Assembly: GCA_905182995.1 (NCBI GenBank)
Contig: CAJJDP010000154.1
Location: forward strand, 154,017-218,016
Direction of reading: 5' to 3'
Source: Paramecium octaurelia
Taxonomy: Eukaryota; Ciliophora; Oligohymenophorea; Peniculida; Parameciidae
DNA length: 64,000 nucleotides
Both the position numbers and the translations under genes were made by a program. Below, one piece after another: positions 50,201 through 62,916 of the stretch. How positions within the stretch are numbered: position 1 is the first letter of the stretch; every line of letters starts with the position of its first letter. The notes below the pieces were generated by a model that ran no database searches, had not been told where the DNA came from, and was given only the letters and a program-made list of their open reading frames with translations.

Positions 50201-53200
50201 CACAGAGCAATTTCAATTTTGCAAAGCTTGATTCTGTTATATGGCAAGACATCTTAATCGATGAACTACCTAGCATAGAAACTGGTGATGTAATCTAACC
50301 TAAAGATTTTTATTTTATTTATCTATAAACAGAATAACTATTGTTTCTGAAAAATTTAGTTACAAAGAAGCCAACTGCAACAAATTCAAATACAAGTAAT
50401 GAGATTACAATAAAATGGTTTAATTATAAAAACTAGAAAGAGAGTACGGATGAAGTCAAAAACAAATCTGAATATAATCCGAATCTAAAATCTATTTTGG
50501 TCTCTCATAATTAATTAAATATAGCATTGTTTTATAATGATTCCTTTGCTTTGATTTCAAAAATTCACTCTAAAATTAAGTATCCTGATGGATTCACTTT
50601 TGATATAGCATATTTTACATTTAAAGATGAACTGATTATAGGATCAAAAAAGGAAATAATAAAATTAAAAACTGATGTTAAAGATTAGGAAATTGTGATA
50701 AATGATAGTAATAAAATAAAATTGGATAAAATATAATTGGATAAAATATAATTTAATAAAATGATATCAATTGCAAGCTATGAGAATTATATTATATTTA
50801 TAGGAGATAATAATTAAGTACACTTCATTAAAGAGAAGGAAAATCAATATTTATTCTTTACACTCTTGATATAATGCTCGCATCCTGAATGTAGAAATAA
50901 GTCATTTGATAAAAATATGAATGAAGAGGAGAGTCCTTAAAAATGTTAATATTTGTCAAGATTTACTAGTATTGAAGTTAGTGAAAATTAGAATTTGTTA
51001 TTATTAGGATATAAAGATAAACCTGGCCACTCAAATTGCGGAATTTTAGTTATTGAAAAATAAAATTTAGTAGAGCAACTTTAGATTGAGAAAGTTAGTG
51101 ATAATTAAGAACCTAAAAATTAAAAATTATATATTTTTAGTTCTAAATTTATACAATTAGATTTGAAAAAGGAAGAAAATTTAAAATTATATTTCATTGA
51201 TGATGTTAAATATATCTTATCATTTTCTAATAGTTCTAAGATTACCTTCATGAGATTATGGAATTATAAGGAGAAAAAGATACTATCTTGTACTTTATTG
51301 GACGGTCACATCTAAGGTATGACCAAAATATCAAACTTATTAATTGCTACAATAAATAAAATTGGAAAAATCTAGATATGGGACCTCTAAGCATTGCTCT
51401 AATAATAAAACACAAATCCAAAATCTACTATTACATATTGCATTTTTTCATTTAATAACAATATTATTTCTGGAAACGATGATGGAATTATATAAATTTG
51501 GGATCCAAAAAGAGGAACCAAAATAGGAAAAGACTTATAAAATCATAAAGCATCAGTAACATCCCTAGTGACATATTTTAAGGATAAAGAAATTTTGATA
51601 TCTGGAGATGATAAAGGAAATATCAGTTTTTGGAACCTTTTCAACTATCAATTCATAAAATCTATTTCTATAATTAATCCTATTAAGTCATTGAATATGA
51701 TTGAAGTAAGTTAAGGCCATTTTTAATTAATCACTCATAGTAAATACTATCATTATATACAATTATGGGCTGAAGAATATGAATCTTATTAATTATTTTG
51801 TTAACAGGAAAATAATATAAGAATAGATTAAACGAATTTAACATTCATAATTCAATTTTTACAAAACAAATCAATTTAAAAATCTCCAAAAAAATTTTCT
51901 GGTAATATATCTTTGAAGGAATGTAACACATTTGCAATAGGTAAATACACAAATTATTTTTACTTTGCAGAGTCATCATTCTAAAAATAACAATAAGAAA
52001 ATAAAGCTATATTTATTAAAATTTATCATGAAGAGCCTAAAGAATCTAAAAATATAAAGGATGAGGCTAAGGAACAACTTGTTCTAGTTGGATAAATACA
52101 ATTAACTTTTGAAAAGGAGGATAATTCAGAAATTGTATCGATAATCACAGAACTCAATTAATAAAAATTATTGGTAGCAACTCAAACCTATATATTTATC
52201 ATAAAAATTGGGAAATTCTGTATTGAGAATAGATTTAATTACAATGAAGTGGGAAATATTCTTGATGTTTAAGTTGATGAAGATTTATTATTTTGTTGTG
52301 GAAATAATGTTGTAATTACAAATATTCGATCTGGAAAGAACATACCATGTTCAATCAAAACAACAAACCAGAATGAATAACAAATAGAAATGGCGGGAGT
52401 ATAAGATCTATTTTGTACTCTGCTCTATTATCGAAAGAAAAATACATTATTTGTAGGTATGACAAGTGGTAAATTAATTGAATACGATTTATTATACTGC
52501 AATTCTCAAGTCCATAATTAACATTACAAATAAATAATATACTTATAAATTCATTAAAAACGATCATAATATGGTTTATAGGATTTCTTAGTATCTGCTG
52601 GTAAAGATTCATTCATTCATTTTTGGCCTCTAACTGTTTAAGACTTAAAATAATTAAAGCCTTTGGAACCAAAAAAGGAACTTTAATTGGAAAATTAAGA
52701 AATTACAAACCTTTGGTACTTTGAGTAGTAGGACTACTTTATATGCTAAAATTCAAGTGGCTTTTATCTTGCTGCTTATATCGAAGATATCTTATATTAT
52801 TACAAATTTTCAGATTATAATTCAACAGATAAATATTATTATAATAATTAGAAATAAGCCTTTTATTAACTTAATTTTTAATAGTCTATTTCAAGTGGTC
52901 TTTCTGAACCATTTTAGCTGACTAAAACAATGGTATTATAGGAAGCAGTTAAAGCTCATTACGATGAAAATAATAATTATAAAGCTGAATTTGTGCTTCT
53001 TGACCATAATAGATAATAAATTATAACTGCCGATGATGATGCAAACATTCTTTTTTGGAATCTTAATGGAAAACATTTAAATTAAATTCAACCTTTCAAT
53101 ATCGATTCTTCTTTCAATAATAATCCATAATAAGTTTAACTTAACATATCAAATAAATTTAATTAACTTATATGTTGTTGTTTTGATTAAGACTAGAAGG

Positions 53201-53661
53201 ATGAAAAATATTTAATTAGAATTATTTTTTTAGATGATTTACAAAAACAATGCTATTTTAAAATATAATTAACTGGTGGCCAACCAGAAATAAAATCAAT
53301 GCAATTCTTAAGTCAAGACTTAATTTTGATTTTAACAGATAGTCTCTCTCACAATATAATTACATATTCTATTGGTGAAAAAAATATCAAACAACAATTT
53401 AAAGATCGCTCAGGTTCATCAAATGGATCAGCAGTTTTGATACTAGATTAAGGATAAACTTAAGAAAGCTTCTTTTTAACTTATGGATAATTTAATCAAC
53501 TTACTTATTATCAAAAAATGAAAGACAAGTATGCTTAAAAATTCAGATTTGGTGAAGGTATCAAAAAGTTTTCTTGTTACGATGCCGATATTAAGAATTC
53601 TAAGTTTATTTCCAAGGATGGAATTGATTTAAGTAAAATATTCGCATAAAAGAGTGAATGA
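44203..53661 (+). CDS. Giant NACHT STAND NTPase with WD40-rich C-terminus (3,152 aa, NLR-like)
   Basis: One uninterrupted frame of 3,153 codons, no intron needed. The first ~1,300 residues are largely helical and Gln/Lys-rich, with a hydrophobic stretch near residues 105-145. The NACHT ATPase starts about residue 1,335: Walker A LLIHGQAGSGKSTAARK (Lys about 1354), Walker B KLVIIMDSYDEIK, and sensor segment PKIITTSRSEM. A helical winged region follows. Around residues 1,970-2,020 a short pentapeptide-like strip occurs (NSNFFGANLTSSEFSKVNIS). The remaining ~1,100 residues contain WD40-type repeats (ISGNDDGIIQIWDPKRG, LISGDDKGNISFWNL, ITADDDANILFWNLNG, LVSAGKDSFIHFWPL). STAND ATPases of this plan act as ligand-triggered oligomerising switches; what this one senses is unknown. 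Confidence 0.9.
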
Positions 53662-55095
53662 ATATGAATGTATAAATTAATGAATTAATATTTATCTTAA
53701 TTTTAACAAATTTAAGAAAAATTGAACCTTTTGGTAATAATAAAGGTTATAAATGTATACTTACTTGTTCTTTTACAAGATAATATAATATGATTGTATT
53801 TTTATTAACAAATAATGAGTTATACATTTTATCCAGAGGCCTAGAAACGAAAAGTTCAACATATCTTCAATTAATATCTAATTATGGCACGATTTGATAT
53901 AAGATTGGCATTTTTAATCTAATTAAATATATGAAGGCAAGAAGGAAACAAACTATTAAATTCAATCCTATTTAATAAAATTATTATTCAACTTGAGATG
54001 TTAAGGATAACACTTTTAGATTTTGTTTCTTTTCATACTCATTTATAAATGAAAAATCATTCTATCACAAACCTTTTGATATATTTAAAATAAGAGGACA
54101 AATTATTAATTTAATTGAATTTCTCTGCCATCATCTAGAAAATGGATATCAAATATCAAAGACTAATTATTTCAACAGTAGTAAAGTTGATTTACAGGAA
54201 ATACAGCAGCAAATCAAAAATTTACCAAACCTATGTATTCTTTCTTATGCTATATTATTTACATAAATATATAGAGTGAAATGAAATATATTTCTGTTTT
54301 TTTTTTAATATTAATGAATAATGGTGAAATTACCATAAATATGCTAACAAATGTTGATGGAAGGATAAATTGAATCAACTTTTTAAAATCTTTTTTTTAA
54401 AAAAAAAAAATTTAATGTTATAAAGAAAAGGAATACTCCTGATTAAAGGGGGTTATCATCAAAAATTATTAACAGTATGATAATTGGTGAATCCAATTAA
54501 CGAATAATAGATATTAAAATGTGGAATTACTAAAAATAATTTATAGTTTAGCTAAGCATATGTCCATTCTAACTAAATTAAGGGTTTCGTAGAAAAATTC
54601 AAATTTACAATATAATTGTAAATAACAAGAAAATAGGATTAAAAGAATTAATTAATAAAATAAATAAATATTAATAATTTATTATATTACTTTTATATGT
54701 TCAAATAAATATACTAAAATCAAAAATAATATTCTTTATTTATTTTATGAATTTGATTACTAAAATTTATGTTAGTTAATAACTGCAAGAAATTAATAAC
54801 CCAATTAATATTATTAAATTAAATTACTTTAATTTGTTATTAATCAATGAAATAAAAATTAAATGAATTTATTACTTACCCTAAATTTTTGCAAATAATG
54901 AACTATTCCATATATTGTTGCATTATAAGTCAAAACAATACTAATAAAATTTATGCCAGTATCCACTCGATTTGAATGTAATAGGTAATATCATCTATGT
55001 CAATAAATCTTATAATGCCCTAATAAATTCCTACATCATTTGAACTCATTGGATTTCATTCATTAATTCGTATTTTTCTTAAATGACATAAATAT
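53662..55095. other. Gene-poor AT-rich region
   Basis: 1.43 kb between two plus-strand genes. Apart from one interrupted frame listed separately, no gene is supported. Near 54392-54411 a run of T followed directly by a run of A could form a simple hairpin. No RNA gene recognised. Confidence 0.45.
53815..54279 (+). pseudogene. Interrupted frame, possible gene relic
   Basis: Starting MSYTFYPEAQKRKVQHIFNQ, 155 codons run in one frame to a TGA at 54277, but a single in-frame TGA occurs at 53932-53934 and no GT...AG intron removes it. The peptide is helical and hydrophobic/basic (LLNSILFNKIIIQLEMLRIT). Either a decayed gene or chance, since TGA is rare in such AT-rich DNA. Confidence 0.25.
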
Positions 55096-56998
55096 ATGAA
55101 TAAAAATTATAAATAAAACTAGGAAAATAAAATTGGTTTGAATTAATTGGTCATATAATGAAGAAGTAAAATAGGATTTGAAAAATAATTTAATGAAAAA
55201 AATAGAGGCTAAGCAGTGTTGTAAACAAGCAAGGTTTCACAAATTGTTAGATGTTGAAAGTGTAAAGGATCAAATGCTTGTTTCTTATTAATAGGATTTC
55301 CAATTATTGAAACATTTTTTCTCAAACTTTGATCCTGACTATGTGGAATACTTAAAGGACATATACTCAACAAGTTTTGATGCAATTTACAATACACAGG
55401 AAATATTAAAAATAGTTTAGAGCAGACTTAAACATGGAGAGAAAACACTAAAATAAAGTATCAGAAAGAATTTAATTTAATTGTTATAATTAGAATAGCC
55501 AGTTCCAGCATTAGTATTCTTTTTAAAAATCACACCTACATCATTTGAAATTCATTACAAAGAAGATCTTCTATTAATACTTGATACAATGCTTTAGAAA
55601 TTTAATTTTGATTTAAGATCAGAGATTTACAAAAGCTTATATGATGCTCTAATAGAAACTACTGATGAAGAAATTATATTACTTAGTATAAAGCTATTAA
55701 ATTCAAAATTTGATTTTACTAATCAATTCAATTAGAAGCAATTTGATATACTAGATTAAATTCATAGTTAGATTAGTTTAATTAATTTGCAAGAATCAAA
55801 GGATATAATAATACAATTGGTAAAGCATTTTAAAGAATTTCATGAAAAATTAAAATACAAAAGAGAAAGTCTTGATTAAGTTAAGTCAGAGAAATTTCCT
55901 TAATTTGTTTTGAAAGTAGTGCTTATGTTATTAAAAGAACAAGAAATAGTAATCCCAGAGTTACTTACCTTTTTATTCTTTAAAGACACACCTGATAAGA
56001 AGAAGTGTATTGCTATTAAGTCATAAGTTAAAGAAATTTAAAAAATGTTTGAAATACCAAGAATGAAAACTTGTTTGAATTTATTAAAGATTGATGACAG
56101 TATTTTTTCAAAAGGGGCAATTGGTTACGAGTAAGTTTACTCTATTTGCTAAAAAGAATATCCAATATTTCTGAGTTTGAAATTGAATGGAGCTCTAATC
56201 TAATATATTGAATTTCTTCATTCAATGACTCATGTTAACACAGATTAATTCATATAAGTCTTTCATAATACTGCCTTTGAAGACTTCTTAACATCGATTT
56301 GGAATATTTGTGGAAAAGAAATCTAATAATTATTATAGAATATATTAATAGAGGATTTAGAATATGCTAAATATGGTTCAAACATCCTAAGGATTGGCAC
56401 ATTTTTATATAGAATCAAATTTAAACTAGAAAAAAAAATCATAAATAACATAGAAAGAGGTGGAGATTTAGAAGAATAATCAATAGAAAGAAGAGCAGAT
56501 AGTATGAATCCGCTTTTTAAAACATTTATCACATATTTAGTATCAAAACAAATTCCATTCCCATTATTACTCAAAACATTGAAAATGGATTACTATAACT
56601 TAAAAATTGGATATCGAATAACTGATATGAGAGAATTAGTAGTTGATCCTAAATTTAAAAGTTATATGAAATAATATCATGGTGTAATTTGCAATAAATA
56701 GGATCCTGATGAAAATTTAGATCATATTATTACTAGATAATATCCAATAAAAGCAAATAATAATGGAAAGAAATATGAATTGAATTGGCCAAGATTAATT
56801 AAGAAATAAGTTAAATTAATTTTTGAGAATAGAGAATTACTACAATAATAACTAATAGAAATTCATTAGAACCAGAATTTTATGAAAGTTTATAATGAAT
56901 TAATTAAAATAAATGACAATAATAAAAAGAAAATGCAAACTAAAGAAATATTAATAGAATTGGTTGCATATATTAAATCCATTCAAAATCAATAATGA
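55096..56998 (+). CDS. Unidentified helical protein (624 aa)
   Basis: One 28-nt intron (55136-55163) leaves 625 codons, beginning MNKNYKQNQENKI. All-helical, Leu/Ile/Lys-rich; scattered features include LKHFFSNFDPDYVEYLKDIY and a better-conserved-looking region YGSNILRIGTFLYRIKFKLE. The last 118 codons lie inside the 3,137-bp tandem repeat and recur at 59782 and 62919. No family recognised; a vesicle-trafficking or GTPase-regulator role is conceivable but not supported by a motif. Confidence 0.75.
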
Positions 56999-57355
56999 AT
57001 CATTATTTTATTTATTATATACATATTAGTAAATTATTATTAAATACTCTCTTATAATTTGATAAATACTTTAGTATTAATGCTATATTAAAATTAAGCT
57101 ATTAAAATATATATTTTAATTCCTAAATTAAAAAACAAATCATTGTTGAGAATTCCTATTTAGAAATTAATGTATTTTTCTGTTCTTGAATTTGAACACA
57201 TATTACTTATATTCAACTTAAACTAATAGTTTCAACAATATAAATGTTCTTAGCTTACAAAACAATTTATACAATTATAAATGATTAGAATCCACATGTT
57301 TATTTTAATTAATACATATACATGTCTATAATATAAGTCATAAATATATATTCAT
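56999..57355. other. Short intergenic gap, nothing recognised
   Basis: 357 bp of AT-rich DNA between two convergent genes; no frame, RNA gene or small repeat is apparent. Confidence 0.4.
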
Positions 57356-58286
57356 TCAATTTTTTTAATATCCACTATCAATAATTTATTAATTCTAAAA
57401 AAATATATTTTTGGATGAAAAGGATGGTGGGATTGATATGTTAATACATGGTTATTTCTGATGAATAAGCAAAATATTCTTTTAATATTATAAAACATTA
57501 GATAAATTATCATAGCAGATTTTGATATTTTGGAAACTTTATGTATAATAATTATAAATTACATGGTAATCATCTAAGCAGGTTTAATCTGTAGTATAAG
57601 TCTATTTAATTCCTCCTTTAAAATGTGGGTCTTTGAACTAAACTTCAACGCCACTAACTAACATATAAATTGATTTTATTTTGAAAGGTATATATCTAGC
57701 AGATATTGTTTGATTTCCTTAGCAAACTTTCCACAAATCTCCCTAATAATTACATTCACTATAAAAATCTATACAGGGACTAACAACCTGTAATTTGATA
57801 TCTCTAATTCCCCATGATTCTATAATTAGATGGTTTAGCATTACCTTCGCTCTCAGTTTATAAATTATCAACTAATGAAAAGGTAACATAGTTTTATCCT
57901 TTTGACAACTAAAAATTATACGATCTGTAATCCAATACGTCTGGGAACCAAAGTTAACACAAATTAGATCCATCAAAAGGAGCATGAGTAATTTTGTCAA
58001 TTAGTTAGCCATCTTAGTAAATAAAAACAGATTCTTCATCCCAGGAATCAAATTTAGCCAAAGTGAATGAAAGTTTCATCTTTTTATCTGATGGGCACCA
58101 AAATCTTTTCTAAATTCGATGTCCTCCTGTATATGATCCCATATAATTTATTCCTTAACATTAAGTTACTTAATTGCCATTAGTCCAACCATTATTACTA
58201 CATTCACTTCCAGTGGATTCTACGCAACCTTTATAAATCAAAAGAGGTTCTATAAATAAGATTTTTATAAACGAAATCATACTCAT
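57356..58286 (-). CDS. Cys-containing, probably secreted protein (301 aa)
   Basis: One 25-nt intron leaves 302 codons. A hydrophobic start (MSMISFIKILFIEPLLIYKG) may be a signal peptide, followed by cysteine-bearing segments (CVESTGSECSNNGW, RFWCPSDKKMKLSFTLAKFD, SPCIDFYSECNYQGDLWKVC) and aromatic beta-like sequence (DEESVFIYQDGQLIDK). Resembles extracellular lectin- or CUB-like domains in feel, but no family was identified. Present again in repeat copy 2 and partly in copy 3. Confidence 0.65.
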
Positions 58287-58414
58287 CTCAATAATTTATA
58301 TTCAATATTTTATTTGTTATTAATAGTCAGCTATTAGAAGTAATTTTCTACTTCAGAAATAGATTTTCATTAGCTATCTTTCATTTATGAATAATTGAAT
58401 AATTTGTATTAAAT

Positions 58415-59779
58415 TCAACATGAATTTTTAAGTTGTTTTATATTTTAGTTTATATAAAGAGGAACACGGTTGCATCTAATTGCCAATTTTAAAGTTATGA
58501 TAGCCTCTTTTATCTAATTTAGGGCTTATAAAGAGTCTCCTATTAATTAGATAATAAATGATAAACCTTTCCCTACATATGGTAATAACCAAGTTGGATT
58601 AAGCTAAAGTGCTTTATTATAGCAAATAATAGCATCTAAATAGTTTTAGGTTTTAAATAATGAACAGCCTTTATAATAATAGAATAAATATCAACCTTTA
58701 TTGTAATGAGCTAATGCATCATTTGGATCATATTAAATTGCTTTCTCAAAACAGATGAATGCTTGTTCATATTTATTCAATTGTTCTAGTGCTTATCCTT
58801 TATTGTTATATGCATCAGCGTCATATGGATCAAGTTCAATTACCTTATCAAAATAATTAATTGCATCTTCATATTGTAATAATCTAAAACATAAGTTTGC
58901 TATAGATAATGATATTATATGCCTTACCTTTATTATAATACGCATCAACATAATTTGGATCTGATTAAATTGCATCATTATAACATATCATTGCTTCATT
59001 AAATTAAAATTATTAAGCTAGAAATGTTCCTAATAATAATAATATATAATAACCTTAAAAACACATTAAAACACTTTTTTTTATGTTTGTTTTTAAACAG
59101 TTATTTTAAACTTGAATAGCTTATTGATATTATGATAACATGATTAATGATGCAACTTAATATATATGAATTATTACTTTTTCCCATAAAAGCATTTTTA
59201 TTATTGTCATCAATTTATAAGATCCTATCGCTTATACTGATTGCTGAATTATATTGTTTAGTTTCAAATAAGGAATGTCCTAATAATAGAAATTAATATT
59301 ATGCCTATTAATAATAATTATGCTAAATTATTTTGATTAATTAATTAGTTTGTTTTCATTGTTTTAATTTAATCTTCAAAAAATTTTGGATATTCTTTTT
59401 TTAATGTGTTAAACATTTTTTATGATTTAGTACATTAATTCAATTCCAATAATATTACACCTAATTTAAATTAATTAAATACTTAAATAGAATAATGCGA
59501 TATCATTTTATTATTATTATTTAAAGTATATTAATGCTTTTTCCCAATTTTTTTATTCAATTATAAAATCATATAATATTGTTAATTTATTTATAATTCT
59601 TAGGTTTATAATAAGGAATTCAATTAAATATAATTTAATTAATAAACTATTTAATTTTGATTCTTTTGCTTATTCAAAATATGATATTGAATCTTTAAAT
59701 ATTAAATATCTTGATTTATCAGGAGATATTGTTATTAATTTAAATTAGATAATATTCTTTGATAATTTAAGATTTCTAA
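58415..59779 (-). CDS. TPR-repeat protein, 5' end cut at the repeat junction
   Basis: Consecutive tetratricopeptide repeats: YNSAISISDRILQIDDNNKN, LAQQFQFNEAMICYNDAIQS, LLQYEDAINYFDKVIELDPY, LNKYEQAFICFEKAIQYDPN and TQNYLDAIICYNKALQLNPT. Several introns of 22-28 nt are needed, one with a GC...AG boundary (59280-59304). Upstream the frame stays open to the repeat junction at 59779 with no ATG, so the real start is missing. TPR arrays bind proteins; partners unknown. Confidence 0.75.
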
Positions 59780-59781
59780 TT

Positions 59782-60135
59782 GATCCTAAATTTAAAAGTT
59801 ATATGAAATAATATCATGGTGTAATTTGCAATAAATAGGATCCTGATGAAAATTTAGATCATATTATTACTAGATAATATCCAATAAAAGCAAATAATAA
59901 TGGAAAGAAATATGAATTGAATTGGCCAAGATTAATTAAGAAATAAGTTAAATTAATTTTTGAGAATAGAGAATTACTACAATAATAACTAATAGAAATT
60001 CATTAGAACCAGAATTTTATGAAAGTTTATAATGAATTAATTAAAATAAATGACAATAATAAAAAGAAAATGCAAACTAAAGAAATATTAATAGAATTGG
60101 TTGCATATATTAAATCCATTCAAAATCAATAATGA
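59782..60135 (+). pseudogene. 3' fragment of the 624-residue protein gene (copy 2)
   Basis: Repeats the final 118 codons (from DPKFKSYMKQYHG) including TGA at 60133-60135, but lacks any upstream part; the preceding sequence is TPR-gene sequence on the other strand. Confidence 0.85.
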
Positions 60136-60492
60136 ATCATTATTTTATTTATTATATACATATTAGTAAATTATTATTAAATACTCTCTTATAATTTGAT
60201 AAATACTTTAGTATTAATGCTATATTAAAATTAAGCTATTAAAATATATATTTTAATTCCTAAATTAAAAAACAAATCATTGTTGAGAATTCCTATTTAG
60301 AAATTAATGTATTTTTCTGTTCTTGAATTTGAACACATATTACTTATATTCAACTTAAACTAATAGTTTCAACAATATAAATGTTCTTAGCTTACAAAAC
60401 AATTTATACAATTATAAATGATTAGAATCCACATGTTTATTTTAATTAATACATATACATGTCTATAATATAAGTCATAAATATATATTCAT

Positions 60493-61423
60493 TCAATTTT
60501 TTTAATATCCACTATCAATAATTTATTAATTCTAAAAAAATATATTTTTGGATGAAAAGGATGGTGGGATTGATATGTTAATACATGGTTATTTCTGATG
60601 AATAAGCAAAATATTCTTTTAATATTATAAAACATTAGATAAATTATCATAGCAGATTTTGATATTTTGGAAACTTTATGTATAATAATTATAAATTACA
60701 TGGTAATCATCTAAGCAGGTTTAATCTGTAGTATAAGTCTATTTAATTCCTCCTTTAAAATGTGGGTCTTTGAACTAAACTTCAACGCCACTAACTAACA
60801 TATAAATTGATTTTATTTTGAAAGGTATATATCTAGCAGATATTGTTTGATTTCCTTAGCAAACTTTCCACAAATCTCCCTAATAATTACATTCACTATA
60901 AAAATCTATACAGGGACTAACAACCTGTAATTTGATATCTCTAATTCCCCATGATTCTATAATTAGATGGTTTAGCATTACCTTCGCTCTCAGTTTATAA
61001 ATTATCAACTAATGAAAAGGTAACATAGTTTTATCCTTTTGACAACTAAAAATTATACGATCTGTAATCCAATACGTCTGGGAACCAAAGTTAACACAAA
61101 TTAGATCCATCAAAAGGAGCATGAGTAATTTTGTCAATTAGTTAGCCATCTTAGTAAATAAAAACAGATTCTTCATCCCAGGAATCAAATTTAGCCAAAG
61201 TGAATGAAAGTTTCATCTTTTTATCTGATGGGCACCAAAATCTTTTCTAAATTCGATGTCCTCCTGTATATGATCCCATATAATTTATTCCTTAACATTA
61301 AGTTACTTAATTGCCATTAGTCCAACCATTATTACTACATTCACTTCCAGTGGATTCTACGCAACCTTTATAAATCAAAAGAGGTTCTATAAATAAGATT
61401 TTTATAAACGAAATCATACTCAT
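60493..61423 (-). CDS. Cys-containing secreted-type protein, duplicate in repeat copy 2 (301 aa)
   Basis: Same gene as 57356-58286 shifted by 3,137 bp, complete with intron, ATG and TGA. No sequence difference was noticed. Confidence 0.65.
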
Positions 61424-61551
61424 CTCAATAATTTATATTCAATATTTTATTTGTTATTAATAGTCAGCTATTAGAAGTAATTTTCTACTTCAGAAATAGA
61501 TTTTCATTAGCTATCTTTCATTTATGAATAATTGAATAATTTGTATTAAAT

Positions 61552-62916
61552 TCAACATGAATTTTTAAGTTGTTTTATATTTTAGTTTATATAAAGAGGA
61601 ACACGGTTGCATCTAATTGCCAATTTTAAAGTTATGATAGCCTCTTTTATCTAATTTAGGGCTTATAAAGAGTCTCCTATTAATTAGATAATAAATGATA
61701 AACCTTTCCCTACATATGGTAATAACCAAGTTGGATTAAGCTAAAGTGCTTTATTATAGCAAATAATAGCATCTAAATAGTTTTAGGTTTTAAATAATGA
61801 ACAGCCTTTATAATAATAGAATAAATATCAACCTTTATTGTAATGAGCTAATGCATCATTTGGATCATATTAAATTGCTTTCTCAAAACAGATGAATGCT
61901 TGTTCATATTTATTCAATTGTTCTAGTGCTTATCCTTTATTGTTATATGCATCAGCGTCATATGGATCAAGTTCAATTACCTTATCAAAATAATTAATTG
62001 CATCTTCATATTGTAATAATCTAAAACATAAGTTTGCTATAGATAATGATATTATATGCCTTACCTTTATTATAATACGCATCAACATAATTTGGATCTG
62101 ATTAAATTGCATCATTATAACATATCATTGCTTCATTAAATTAAAATTATTAAGCTAGAAATGTTCCTAATAATAATAATATATAATAACCTTAAAAACA
62201 CATTAAAACACTTTTTTTTATGTTTGTTTTTAAACAGTTATTTTAAACTTGAATAGCTTATTGATATTATGATAACATGATTAATGATGCAACTTAATAT
62301 ATATGAATTATTACTTTTTCCCATAAAAGCATTTTTATTATTGTCATCAATTTATAAGATCCTATCGCTTATACTGATTGCTGAATTATATTGTTTAGTT
62401 TCAAATAAGGAATGTCCTAATAATAGAAATTAATATTATGCCTATTAATAATAATTATGCTAAATTATTTTGATTAATTAATTAGTTTGTTTTCATTGTT
62501 TTAATTTAATCTTCAAAAAATTTTGGATATTCTTTTTTTAATGTGTTAAACATTTTTTATGATTTAGTACATTAATTCAATTCCAATAATATTACACCTA
62601 ATTTAAATTAATTAAATACTTAAATAGAATAATGCGATATCATTTTATTATTATTATTTAAAGTATATTAATGCTTTTTCCCAATTTTTTTATTCAATTA
62701 TAAAATCATATAATATTGTTAATTTATTTATAATTCTTAGGTTTATAATAAGGAATTCAATTAAATATAATTTAATTAATAAACTATTTAATTTTGATTC
62801 TTTTGCTTATTCAAAATATGATATTGAATCTTTAAATATTAAATATCTTGATTTATCAGGAGATATTGTTATTAATTTAAATTAGATAATATTCTTTGAT
62901 AATTTAAGATTTCTAA
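61552..62916 (-). CDS. TPR-repeat protein, 5'-truncated duplicate in repeat copy 2
   Basis: Same as 58415-59779 shifted by 3,137 bp, including the GC...AG intron (62417-62441). Again the start is lost at the unit junction. Confidence 0.7.

Larger units (their letters stand above)
56643..59779. repeat. Tandem repeat, copy 1 (3,137 bp)
   Basis: Begins TTGATCCTAAATTTAAAAGT inside the 624-residue gene. The same 3,137 bp recur immediately at 59780 and again at 62917 with no differences noticed. Each unit holds the 3' end of the 624-residue gene, the whole 301-residue gene and a 5'-truncated TPR gene. Confidence 0.95.
59780..62916. repeat. Tandem repeat, copy 2 (3,137 bp)
   Basis: Second head-to-tail copy of 56643-59779, with constant offset 3,137. 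The base before the unit differs (A at 59779, G at 56642), fixing the junction. Confidence 0.95.

Noticed and set aside
54390..54415. Transcription terminator hairpin
   Set aside because: The T-run/A-run palindrome is simple AT sequence; no terminator of this kind is known for nuclear ciliate genes.
58793..62115. Two independent 61-residue proteins
   Set aside because: These are pieces of the TPR gene read in another frame, repeated because of the 3,137-bp duplication.
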